Assembly: GCA_900758955.1 (NCBI GenBank)
Contig: CAAETL010000108.1
Coordinates: forward strand, 1-7,205
From: an uncultured Oscillospiraceae bacterium
GTDB lineage: Bacteria > Bacillota > Clostridia > Oscillospirales > Oscillospiraceae
DNA: 7,205 nucleotides
Reading direction: 5' to 3'
The number at the start of each line of letters is the position of its first letter. Positions within the stretch are counted from its first letter, which is position 1. The position numbers and the translations under genes were made by a program. The notes beneath the pieces are model-generated. The model was not told the DNA's origin, did not search any database, and saw only the letters and a program-made list of their open reading frames with translations. Below are positions 1-5,832 of the stretch, piece after piece.

Positions 1-270
1 AAGACCGGGCAGCGCGCCATAAAGAGCCCCGGCCAGTAGTTCTACCGGTTCCCCAGGGATAAAGGCAATGATAATTTGTAAAATTTGTATACCCAAGACC
101 GCAAGAGGGCCGACGAGTCCGATTTGCGCCACTCGTGCTTGGAAGGCCTCCAACTCCTGGGGATTGCCCAGCCGCCTCATGAAAGGAAGAAGAAGAACGG
201 TGAGGCCGATGACAAGAAGGATCAACAGGAGGGCCATGAAAACCCGTCTCTTTTTTTTCGTATCTTTCAT
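1..270 (-). CDS. TVP38/TMEM64 (VTT-domain) membrane protein, N-terminal part, cut by window edge
   Basis: The minus strand encodes 90 residues from an ATG at 270 and stays open to position 1, so the C-terminal part lies outside the window. Seen: a basic start (MKDTKKKRR), a hydrophobic segment at about residues 10-29, an amphipathic stretch with a G-V-G-P step at about 50-56, a second hydrophobic segment at about 55-71, then the sequence FIPGEPVELLAGALYG (about 70-85). That proline/glycine re-entrant motif is characteristic of the VTT domain shared by the TVP38/TMEM64 and DedA families, integral membrane proteins linked to lipid or small-molecule movement across the membrane. The exact substrate cannot be told. 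The ribosome binding site is AGAGG, about 12 nt upstream. It follows the TetR-family gene by 73 nt on the same strand with no terminator seen between, so co-transcription is likely. Family assignment is fairly sure; function is not. Confidence 0.8.
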   Translation of the reverse strand, partial: MKDTKKKRRVFMALLLILLVIGLTVLLLPFMRRLGNPQELEAFQARVAQIGLVGPLAVLGIQILQIIIAFIPGEPVELLAGALYGALPGL

Positions 271-343
271 AGGATTTTGTTACCTCTGGCGTGCGTCGCG
301 CTGCGCTTTGGGGTGATAACGCAAGATAAGAAGGTCCGGCCCA

Positions 344-1018
344 TTATGGGAGTGCGTAAGCGGTCATAATGTTATCCATACAGATTTCTTTGGCCAATTC
401 CTGCGGGATGTTTTTGAGACTGTCATCAAATGAGACGTATCTGACGTCCATGGCCCACCAGGTAAGAAGTTCAATGATTAAAGTGGTGGACAGTTCCACA
501 TGGCGAAGGGGCCGGACAGCCCCTTTCTCAATGAATAGAGTCAAATAGGCCGTCATGCTCTCGAAGAATTGCTGACGATAGGATTGATAGCTGCGGGCCA
601 AGTGTGGAAATTCAACCTTATTTTTTTCAATAAAAAGACAGCCCACCGCGTATTGGGACAGGAAGTCAAACGTATCTGAAATTAGGGCAGGAAAGGTGTA
701 GCCGTCGGCCTTGTCGGCAAGATGCTGGGAAAAATCAACCGCATTTTTTTGCAAGGTAGCGGAGATCTCCTCCATGAGCCCGTCAAGGTTTTTGTCTGTA
801 ATCGGCCTTGCAAACTTCTGGTTGCTATAGTCCGGGTCAATGGTGCATTTCAGCACAAAGTGTAAAATTTCCTGCTTGCCGGTAAAATCGTGGTAAATTG
901 TGCCCACGGACACCCCCACGGCTTTTGCAATATGGCTGATTTGCGTTCTGGAGTATCCCTGCTGTAAAAAGAGCAGCGTAGCAGCGTCTTTAATGGCATG
1001 AATTCGTGCGTTTTCCAT
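344..1018 (-). CDS. TetR/AcrR-family transcriptional regulator
   Basis: A 224-residue protein of normal TetR-family length. Residues about 8-52 form the TetR_N DNA-binding domain: an amphipathic first helix (IKDAATLLFLQQGY), then the helix-turn-helix with the pattern T-x-x-x-I-A-x-x-x-G-V-S-x-G-T-I-Y-x-x-F-x-x-K at about 25-48. The remainder is a helical ligand-binding and dimerisation domain that I cannot assign to a subfamily. The reading frame is open to an ATG at 1084, but that codon lies in the -35 box of the predicted promoter. The ATG at 1018 is preceded by a perfect AGGAGG (1023-1028) four bases upstream, so I chose it. Dyads at the promoter suggest autoregulation. The VTT membrane protein downstream on the same strand is its likeliest co-transcribed partner. 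The ligand is unknown. Confidence 0.9.
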   Translation of the reverse strand: MENARIHAIKDAATLLFLQQGYSRTQISHIAKAVGVSVGTIYHDFTGKQEILHFVLKCTIDPDYSNQKFARPITDKNLDGLMEEISATLQKNAVDFSQHLADKADGYTFPALISDTFDFLSQYAVGCLFIEKNKVEFPHLARSYQSYRQQFFESMTAYLTLFIEKGAVRPLRHVELSTTLIIELLTWWAMDVRYVSFDDSLKNIPQELAKEICMDNIMTAYALP

Positions 1019-1033
1019 GGGGCCTCCTGTTTG

Positions 1034-1050
1034 GAATGAATCAATTATTC
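1034..1050. promoter_or_regulatory. Candidate TetR operator at the transcription start
   Basis: GAATGAATCAATTATTC is a 17-bp imperfect palindrome in which 6 of 8 base pairs match. It covers the predicted transcription start of the TetR-family gene, where a bound dimer would block transcription. Size and position fit a TetR-type autoregulatory operator, but the assignment is inferred. A second imperfect dyad (1074-1088, CCATTTGTCAATTGG, 6 of 7 pairs) covers the -35 box and is an alternative site. Confidence 0.4.
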
Positions 1051-1055
1051 TGAGC

Positions 1056-1084
1056 ATTTTACGCCGTTTCCATCCATTTGTCAA
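1056..1084 (-). promoter_or_regulatory. Promoter of the tetR-type gene
   Basis: Read on the minus strand: -35 TTGACA (1079-1084, perfect consensus), 17-bp spacer, -10 TAAAAT (1056-1061, five of six). The predicted transcription start is near 1049, which gives a leader of about 30 nt carrying the AGGAGG site. The quality of the match makes this a confident sigma-A-type promoter. Confidence 0.8.
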
Positions 1085-1232
1085 TTGGAAAGCTTCTCTG
1101 GGGTTTTGGGTCGGCTAAGGGCAGTGCGTGCGGGATGGCCAAATGCGCCGCCAGCGTTTCCCGGGTCCAACCGCCCTGCTTTCGCAGGTGCATAAATATT
1201 TTCGAAAATTCAAGGGGAATCACTCCGCGCAA
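1085..1232. other. Intergenic stretch upstream of the tetR-type promoter
   Basis: These 148 bases lie between the feo terminator and the TetR promoter. They hold a 5-bp hairpin (CCTGC/GCAGG, 1175-1188), a perfect 12-bp AT-rich palindrome ATTTTCGAAAAT (1198-1209), and a minus-strand frame of 44 codons (1193 down to 1059) lacking a convincing ribosome site. I see no gene I can support. Confidence 0.5.
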
Positions 1233-1271
1233 AAAAATGGTACGATATCATCACGATACCGTACCATTTTT
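1233..1271 (-). terminator. Hairpin terminator of the feo operon
   Basis: Left arm AAAAATGGTACG (1233-1244) and right arm CGTACCATTTTT (1260-1271) are exact reverse complements. After one mismatch the pairing continues for four more pairs (TATC/GATA) around a 5-nt loop (ATCAC, 1250-1254). On the minus strand the hairpin is followed by a run of seven T (1231-1237) and begins 21 nt after the stop of the Cys-rich peptide gene. It therefore fits a rho-independent terminator for feoA-feoB and the peptide gene. The right side also ends in five T on the plus strand, so it could work in both directions. Confidence 0.8.
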
Positions 1272-1292
1272 GCAACAGACAAGGCATTTGCA

Positions 1293-1469
1293 TCAGTGGG
1301 GGGACTGGCGATGGCACGCCCCCTGGAATCGGGCTCGGGAGCACCCGTCACAGCCGCAGGAGCAGCCCTTGGACCGATTCCGGTGCAGGGAGCGGATCGC
1401 CAGTGCGGTCGCGACAATCACCAGGGCCAGCACCGACAGGGTGCCTGCGTTGGGGAGTAACTGCATCAT
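1293..1469 (-). CDS. FeoB-associated Cys-rich membrane peptide
   Basis: A 58-residue protein starting MMQLLPNAG. It has one hydrophobic membrane helix at about residues 10-27, then a basic linker (HRNRSKG), then a Cys cluster: C36, C38, C40, C43 and C52. One short membrane helix followed by a C-x-C-x-C-x-x-C tail next to feoB is the layout of the FeoB-associated Cys-rich membrane protein family. Its biochemical role is not settled; binding iron or an iron-sulfur cluster on the cytoplasmic side of FeoB, in the way FeoC does elsewhere, is a reasonable inference. The start overlaps the feoB stop as ATGA (1466-1469), with AGGAGG ten bases upstream inside feoB, which points to translational coupling. 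Either of two consecutive ATG codons could be used. The longer frame extending up to 1703 inside feoB is not part of it. Confidence 0.85.
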   Translation of the reverse strand: MMQLLPNAGTLSVLALVIVATALAIRSLHRNRSKGCSCGCDGCSRARFQGACHRQSPH

Positions 1470-3910
1470 CCTACGGAAACCTCCTGCTTCGCGGGCTGCC
1501 GTACCGCGAAGTAAATTAGTAGGATCAGGACCGCCAGCGCGGCGGCGGTTCCCATTCCAAAACTGCCGCCGGTGCAGAAACGCCAGGTCTGGTAGACGCA
1601 CAGGGAGACAGCGTAAGCCAGGCCGGTCTGGTAGCCAACGGCAATCCAGAACCACTTGGCGCTGCGCATCTCCTGACGGATGGCGCCGATGGCGGCGAAA
1701 CAAGGGGCGCAGAGCAGATTAAATAGCAGAAAGGAGTAGGCCGCGGCGGGTTCCATCACCCCGCCCAGCGCGGCGGCGGAACCGAAGAAAATGCCGAACG
1801 TGCCCACGATGTTTTCTTTGGCGACAAGGCCCGTCACAGCGGCCACCGCGCCTTGCCAGATACCCCAGCCCAAGGGGGCGAAAAGCCAGGCGATGGCACC
1901 GCCCAATCCGGCAAGCAGGCTTCGGTCCATCTGTTGGGCGTCCAGCATGACCAAACCGCCGTTCACCCAGCCGAAATAGGAGATAAACCAAATAACGATG
2001 GAGGAGAGCAAAATAATGGTACCCGCTTTTTTGATGAAGCTCCAGCCCCGGTCCCACATGCTGCGCAGGACATTCTTCAGGGTGGGCAGATGGTAGAGGG
2101 GAAGCTCCATCACAAAGGGGGAATCCTCCCCAGAGAAAAGGGGCGTCTTTTTTAGAATACAGCCGGACAGTAGGACGGCGGCAATCCCCACGAAGTAGGC
2201 GCTGGGGGCCACCCACCAGGCGCCGCCAAAGAAGGCCCCGGCAATCAGGGCGATGGCGGGCAGCTTGGCCCCACAGGGAACAAAGGAGGTGGTGATGACG
2301 GTCATTCGCCGGTCCCGTTCGTTTTCAATGGTTCGACTGGCCATAATGCCGGGCACGCTGCATCCTGTGCCGATGAGCATGGAAATAAAGGATTTTCCTG
2401 ACAGGCCGAACCGCCGAAAGAGCTGGTCCAGAATAAAGGCGATCCGGGACATATAGCCGCATCCCTCCAAAAAGGCCAGGAAAAGAAACAGCATCAGCAT
2501 TTGGGGTACAAAGCTGAGCACGGACCCCACGCCGGAGACAATGCCGTCCAACACCAAACCCTGAAGCCAGGGGGCGACGGAAAGGCTCTCCATCCAGCTT
2601 CCCAATAAGACGGGAATTCCGTGGACCCAGATCCCATACTCGGCGGGATTGGGCTGGGACCGGGCGATCAGGGAGGCGTCACGAAACTCCCCCACACCCA
2701 CAGACCCCTTGTAGATCAATTTTCCGGTTTCGTCCTCCAGGGAGGCCTGGGCCAGAAGGCCGGACGCCCTGAAAATAAAGTCATCCATGGCGGGGCCGTC
2801 AATCTGTCCCTTCTCCAACTGGGCGATAATCGGGCCCGGATCTAAGCCGTGCTCCTTGGCGGCTTCTAAGAAGGCCCCCTGTTTGGCAAGGGCGATTTGA
2901 TACCCCTGCTCCGCCTCCCGATAGGCGGCGGAGCCAATGCCCAAAAGGTGCCAGCCGTCGCCAAACAGACCCTCCCCCGCCCAGTCGGTGGCCCAGCCGC
3001 CCACTGTGGTCACGGAGAGAAAATAGACCAAGAACATAATGACGGCGAAGATGGGCAGGGCCAAAATTCGGTGGGTGACCACCCTGTCGATCCGGCGGGA
3101 GAGCTCCACTGCCCCCCCGTGAGGGAACACGCAGCAACCCGACACCACCTGGTCAATAAACAGGTACCGCTGGCTAATCACGATGGATTCGGCATCGTCG
3201 TCCATCTCCGCCTCGCAGGATTTGATATCAAATTCGATGTGTTCCTGCAGGTCCCGGGGGAGCTGCAGCAGCGCTTGCACCTTGGGGTCCCGCTCAAAAA
3301 GTTTTACGGCAAACCACCGCTGCTGCTGCTCCGGCAAGTCGTGCAGGACCCGCTCCTCAATATGGGCCAGGGCGTGCTCCACGCTGCCCTGAAAAATATG
3401 GGGTGGAATCACCGTGGGCGTACGTTTTGCCAGGGAGAGCGCCACCTCCGTTGCCTCAGCGATGCCGGATTCTTTCAAGGCGGAGATCTCCAAAACGGGA
3501 CAGCCCAGCCGCTGGGAGAGGGCGTTGGTGTCAATTTTCCCGCCCCGTTTTTCCACCACATCCATCATATTCACGGCCACCACCAGGGGCAGCCCCAGTT
3601 CCAGCAACTGGGCAGTGAGGTAGAGATTGCGTTCCAGGTTGGTGCCGTCGACAATATTTAAAATCGCGTCGGGCCTCTCTCCCATGAGATAATCCCTAGT
3701 CACCAGCTCCTCAGGGGTGTAGGGGGAGAGGGAGTAGATCCCGGGCAGGTCGGTGACGGTAACATCCTCCTGTCCCCGGAGGCGGCCCTCTTTTTTCTCC
3801 ACCGTCACACCGGGCCAGTTGCCAACAAATTGGTTGCTTCCCGTGAGGGCGTTAAAAAGGGTGGTTTTGCCGGCGTTGGGGTTGCCGGCCAGCGCAATGC
3901 GCAGCCCCAT
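1466..3910 (-). CDS. feoB: Ferrous iron transport protein B
   Basis: An 814-residue Fe(II) transporter with an N-terminal cytosolic GTPase and a polytopic membrane domain. GTPase motifs: G1 GNPNAGKTT (9-17), switch region NWPGVTVEKKEG (31-42), G3 DLPG (54-57), G4 NMMD (114-117), G5 near ISALKESG (142-149). Helical GDI-like spacer at about 170-265. Membrane domain from about 283: first helix 283-303, Gate-type core with GTGCSVPG (514-521), RTIENERDRR (526-535) and SFVPCGAK (542-549), and second Gate half with LLCAPC (732-737). The conserved membrane cysteines correspond to C517, C546, C734 and C737. A loop of roughly 130 residues (about 315-445) between the first two membrane blocks makes it longer than the 773-residue E. 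coli protein; it should face outside. The C-terminus lacks a Cys cluster, and the overlapping Cys-rich peptide gene may supply it. The start at 3910 has AAAGGAGA 8 nt upstream. It lies 98 nt downstream of feoA in the same transcript. Confidence 0.97.
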   Translation of the reverse strand: MGLRIALAGNPNAGKTTLFNALTGSNQFVGNWPGVTVEKKEGRLRGQEDVTVTDLPGIYSLSPYTPEELVTRDYLMGERPDAILNIVDGTNLERNLYLTAQLLELGLPLVVAVNMMDVVEKRGGKIDTNALSQRLGCPVLEISALKESGIAEATEVALSLAKRTPTVIPPHIFQGSVEHALAHIEERVLHDLPEQQQRWFAVKLFERDPKVQALLQLPRDLQEHIEFDIKSCEAEMDDDAESIVISQRYLFIDQVVSGCCVFPHGGAVELSRRIDRVVTHRILALPIFAVIMFLVYFLSVTTVGGWATDWAGEGLFGDGWHLLGIGSAAYREAEQGYQIALAKQGAFLEAAKEHGLDPGPIIAQLEKGQIDGPAMDDFIFRASGLLAQASLEDETGKLIYKGSVGVGEFRDASLIARSQPNPAEYGIWVHGIPVLLGSWMESLSVAPWLQGLVLDGIVSGVGSVLSFVPQMLMLFLFLAFLEGCGYMSRIAFILDQLFRRFGLSGKSFISMLIGTGCSVPGIMASRTIENERDRRMTVITTSFVPCGAKLPAIALIAGAFFGGAWWVAPSAYFVGIAAVLLSGCILKKTPLFSGEDSPFVMELPLYHLPTLKNVLRSMWDRGWSFIKKAGTIILLSSIVIWFISYFGWVNGGLVMLDAQQMDRSLLAGLGGAIAWLFAPLGWGIWQGAVAAVTGLVAKENIVGTFGIFFGSAAALGGVMEPAAAYSFLLFNLLCAPCFAAIGAIRQEMRSAKWFWIAVGYQTGLAYAVSLCVYQTWRFCTGGSFGMGTAAALAVLILLIYFAVRQPAKQEVSVG

Positions 3911-4008
3911 GGGCCGATCTCCTTTCTCAGTCAGACTTTACCGGGTAGAGAAGTCCAACTTCCTGCAATTTGGCAGGGGAAAATAGTCAATGTGATTTCC
4001 CCCTAGAA

Positions 4009-4233
4009 TTAGAGCTTTACTTCAATCATTTCCGTGTCCGCCTTGCGCAGACTGAGCTCATAGCCCCGGACGGTGATCTCAATGGGGTCCCCTAACGGGG
4101 CGGCCTTTTGGATGTAGACGGATACCCCCGGGGTGAGGCCCATATCCATCAGCCGGCGGCGGGTGGCGCCCTGTCCATGCACTTTAACAACGGTAGCGCT
4201 CTGCCCCACACGAATTTCCTTTAATGTCATCAT
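4009..4233 (-). CDS. feoA: Ferrous iron transport protein A
   Basis: A 74-residue small cytosolic protein with an SH3-like fold that accompanies FeoB and is thought to modulate its GTPase or assembly. Seen: the family pattern of a basic R-R-R-L-x-D-M-G-L-x-P-G (25-36), V-x-V then K-A-A-P-L-G-D-P-I-E (43-52), and V-R-G-Y-x-L-S-L-R (55-63), matching FeoA closely in content and length. The frame is open upstream to 4626, but there it runs over the terminator and promoter, so it is not coding. The ATG pair at 4233/4230 follows AAAGGAGGA with 8 nt spacing, which fixes the start. It is the first gene of the feo operon and directly follows the iron-box promoter. The 98-nt spacer to feoB contains only a weak 5-bp hairpin (3962-3977) and the feoB ribosome site. 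Confidence 0.96.
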   Translation of the reverse strand: MMTLKEIRVGQSATVVKVHGQGATRRRLMDMGLTPGVSVYIQKAAPLGDPIEITVRGYELSLRKADTEMIEVKL

Positions 4234-4262
4234 AATGGCTTCCTCCTTTTCTGGGGAAGAAG

Positions 4263-4281
4263 GCAAGTTAGACTTACCTAA
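4263..4281. promoter_or_regulatory. DtxR/IdeR-like iron box over the feo transcription start
   Basis: Minus strand reads TTAGGTAAGTCTAACTTGC. Against the known DtxR/IdeR consensus TTAGGTTAGSCTAACCTAA, 14 of 19 positions match. The match includes the TTAGGT half and the CTAAC half in the right spacing; GTTAG and CTAAC form the inverted core (4267-4282). It lies just at and downstream of the predicted transcription start, a position where an iron-loaded repressor would shut off feoABC-type transcription. The consensus and its link to iron repression are established; use of the site in this organism is inferred. A Fur box was not recognised here. Confidence 0.6.
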
Positions 4282-4288
4282 CATTTGT

Positions 4289-4317
4289 ACCCTACCATAG
4301 ACCTCCTCCCCTGTCAA
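4289..4317 (-). promoter_or_regulatory. feo operon promoter (extended -10)
   Basis: Minus strand: -35 TTGACA (4312-4317, perfect), 17-bp spacer ending in TGG, -10 TAGGGT (4289-4294). The -10 hexamer alone is weak (three of six), but the TGn just before it makes an extended -10 element. Predicted start is near 4282, leaving a leader of about 49 nt with the feoA ribosome site. The -35 is framed by a perfect inverted repeat (4305-4324). Confidence 0.7.
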
Positions 4318-4324
4318 GGGGAGG
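4305..4324. repeat. Inverted repeat framing the feo -35 box
   Basis: CCTCCCC (4305-4311) and GGGGAGG (4318-4324) are perfect 7-bp inverted arms separated by exactly the six bases of the -35 hexamer (TGTCAA on plus, TTGACA on minus). The fit could be an additional protein site occluding or helping the -35, or chance in purine-rich DNA. It is separate from the terminator at 4331-4358. Confidence 0.5.
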
Positions 4325-4330
4325 AAACCA

Positions 4331-4358
4331 AAAAAGCCTCCCCGTAGGGAGGCTTTTT
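4331..4358 (-). terminator. Hairpin terminator of the MATE gene
   Basis: AAAAAGCCTCCC (4331-4342) and GGGAGGCTTTTT (4347-4358) pair perfectly around a CGTA loop. On the minus strand the GC-rich stem is followed by six T (4330-4335), 29 nt after the MATE stop codon at 4388. It is a classic rho-independent terminator, and it separates the efflux gene from the feo promoter that starts 14 nt further on. The A/T flanks make it potentially bidirectional. Confidence 0.92.
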
Positions 4359-4387
4359 GCGGCGCGATCGTTCCGAGGAATCTTAAA

Positions 4388-5776
4388 TTAGGAGGTCGGC
4401 TCTTTGTCCGGTTCTCGCATGGTAAAAGCGGTGCGGCGCAGGATGAGCAATCCCACCACCAGACAGAGGGCCTCTCCGCACAGGGCCGCCAGCCAGATGC
4501 TCTGCCCGCCCACCAGAAACGCAAAGGAGAGCACTGCGATGGGCGCCAGAATAAAGCCGCGGCCCAAGGAGACCACCGCCGACTGGCCGGGCTTCTCCCA
4601 AGCGGTAAAGTAGCCGGCCAGGACAATATTGAGGCCCGCCAGAGGGAAGGAGAGGGAGAAGAAGCGCAGCGCGGTCAAGGTCTGCTGGAACACGGGACTG
4701 TCCAGCGGCAGAAGCAGGCTGGTTACCACTTGGGGCGCGATCCAACAGAATGCCACCGCGGCGCACCCCAGGAGAATGACCGTGCGAATACTCATGGAGA
4801 AGTAACGTCGGGTAACTTCCGTCTCGCCCCGGCCGATGTGGAGACTGGCCAGGTGCATCATGCCCTGGGCCACGCCCTGCATAATCATAAACACAAAGAG
4901 ATTGACATAGGCCACGACGGCGTAAATGGTCTGGCCGTTCTCACCCATGAGCATCAGCAGCACGTGGTTATACAGCATGGTCAGAAAGCCCACAATGAGT
5001 TCGACAGAGCAGTCGGCCACGCCCAGGGGGAAGATGCGCAGGAGGGACTTGGGCCGGAAGGTAAAGCGGCGAAAGTGCATCTGGGCCCGGGAGCTGAAAA
5101 AGTAGCCCAGAAAAATGACCAGGCTGACCACCTGGGCAATGCCCGTGGCCCACGCCGCGCCGGCGACGCCCCAGTGGAAATGGAAAATAAAGATATAGTC
5201 CAGCACGATGTTCGTCACAAAGCTGGCCGATACGCCGATCACCGCCATTTTGGGGTTGTCGTCCACCTTCACCATCACTTCCAGACAGTAGGAGAGAATG
5301 AAGCAGACGGCGAACAGGGAGATGATGCGCAGGTAGGAAGTCGTATATTCCAGGGTGGAGGCGTCTGCGCCCAGCAGGCCGGCCAGAGAAGGGGCCAGAA
5401 AGGATACTGTGGCCGTGAGCGCCGCCGAGACGGCCAAAATGACCACCACCGTCTGGGTAAAGAGAGATTCCGCCTCCTCTTTCCGGCCCGCACCCAGGGC
5501 AAAGGAGCAGAGGGTGGCGGTACCCATGGAAATCAGAATGGAAAAGCCGGACATAAAGTTGACAAAGGGCAGGGCGATATTCACCGCCGTCAGGGCCAGG
5601 GGGCCCACGCCCTTGGCCACGAAAATACCGTCTACCACGGTGTAAAGAGAGAAGAGCAGCATGGCGGATACGGAAGGGAATACATACCGGAGAAACTGCC
5701 GCCAGGAACTGCTGGCTGTCAGTGCGCGATTCACAATGGTCACCTCAAATCTTTCATCAGAAGGGGTCCTTTTCAT
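4388..5776 (-). CDS. MATE-family multidrug/toxic compound efflux protein (MepA-like)
   Basis: A 462-residue inner-membrane protein with about twelve hydrophobic segments in two homologous halves, the usual MATE length. Recognisable MATE stretches: FSLYTVVDGIFVAKGVGPLA (42-61), an N-I-A-L-P-F-V-N-F region (66-74), G-x-A-T-L-x-S-F-A-L-G-A-G (86-97), V-D-D-N-P-K-M-A (171-178) with N-I-V-L-D-Y-I-F-I-F (189-198) and G-V-A-G-A-A-W-A-T (203-211). These exchange cations for drugs or organic cations; the substrate is not readable. Coordinates follow the ATG at 5776 (AGGAAA 6 nt upstream). A GTG at 5734, with GAGGTGA 5 nt upstream, is a serious rival. The promoter predicts transcription from about 5782, which would leave the ATG almost leaderless and its ribosome site outside the RNA. 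It is divergent from a MerR-family regulator, its likely activator, and ends in a hairpin terminator. Confidence 0.92.
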   Translation of the reverse strand: MKRTPSDERFEVTIVNRALTASSSWRQFLRYVFPSVSAMLLFSLYTVVDGIFVAKGVGPLALTAVNIALPFVNFMSGFSILISMGTATLCSFALGAGRKEEAESLFTQTVVVILAVSAALTATVSFLAPSLAGLLGADASTLEYTTSYLRIISLFAVCFILSYCLEVMVKVDDNPKMAVIGVSASFVTNIVLDYIFIFHFHWGVAGAAWATGIAQVVSLVIFLGYFFSSRAQMHFRRFTFRPKSLLRIFPLGVADCSVELIVGFLTMLYNHVLLMLMGENGQTIYAVVAYVNLFVFMIMQGVAQGMMHLASLHIGRGETEVTRRYFSMSIRTVILLGCAAVAFCWIAPQVVTSLLLPLDSPVFQQTLTALRFFSLSFPLAGLNIVLAGYFTAWEKPGQSAVVSLGRGFILAPIAVLSFAFLVGGQSIWLAALCGEALCLVVGLLILRRTAFTMREPDKEPTS

Positions 5777-5788
5777 TTCTTGTTTCCT

Positions 5789-5819
5789 ATGATAAACTAT
5801 GGGGTAACACCATAGTCAA
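5789..5819 (-). promoter_or_regulatory. MerR-type promoter of the MATE gene (19-bp spacer)
   Basis: Minus strand: -35 TTGACT (5814-5819), a 19-bp spacer, and -10 TATCAT (5789-5794). A spacer of 19 bp rather than 17 is the hallmark of promoters that MerR-family proteins activate by untwisting DNA. It contains an almost perfect dyad (5796-5816) and sits between the MATE gene and a divergent MerR gene. Confidence 0.8.
5796..5816. promoter_or_regulatory. MerR-family operator
   Basis: Arms ACTATGG (5796-5802 on plus, ACTATGGGG) and its complement ending CATAGT at 5816 form a 21-bp dyad in which 9 of 10 pairs match around a central base. It lies almost wholly within the 19-bp promoter spacer of the MATE gene, the standard location for a BmrR/MerR-type site. 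The MerR protein encoded at 5863-6681 is the obvious binder. Confidence 0.75.
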
Positions 5820-5832
5820 GAGGATTTATAAA
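5804..5832 (+). promoter_or_regulatory. Probable promoter of the merR-type gene
   Basis: Plus strand: GTAACA (5804-5809, four of six to TTGACA), 17-bp spacer, TATAAA (5827-5832, five of six). The predicted start is near 5839, about 24 nt before the ATG. The -35 lies inside the MerR operator, so the bound protein would probably repress its own gene. A weaker alternative -10, TTTAAT, is at 5843-5848 without a good -35. Confidence 0.45.

Noticed and set aside
1019..1084. N-terminal extension of the TetR-family gene to the ATG at 1084
   Set aside because: The extension covers the -35 and -10 boxes of its own promoter, while the ATG at 1018 has a perfect AGGAGG four bases upstream and starts at the family's normal N-terminus.
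1059..1193. Minus-strand 44-codon frame starting MHLRKQGGWTRETLAAHLAI
   Set aside because: It has no convincing ribosome site, lies just beyond a strong terminator, and its end overlaps the TetR promoter (-35 and -10). It could be a degraded gene end, but I cannot identify a family.
3928..3945. Second iron-box-like sequence (CAGACTTTACC) ahead of feoB
   Set aside because: It resembles part of the feoA box only with a one-base shift and has no second half-site or promoter.
3962..3977. Hairpin CCTGC/GCAGG between feoA and feoB as a terminator or attenuator
   Set aside because: Only five pairs and no T-run follow on the minus strand; readthrough to feoB is expected.
4234..4626. Upstream extension of the feoA frame
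   Set aside because: It would translate through the feo promoter, the iron box, a hairpin terminator and the end of the MATE gene. FeoA proteins are about 75 residues.
4730..5815. Long plus-strand frame opposite the MATE gene
   Set aside because: Its product is rich in His, Gly and Gln with no domain pattern, as expected for the antisense of a GC-rich membrane-protein gene; the minus strand has clear MATE motifs.
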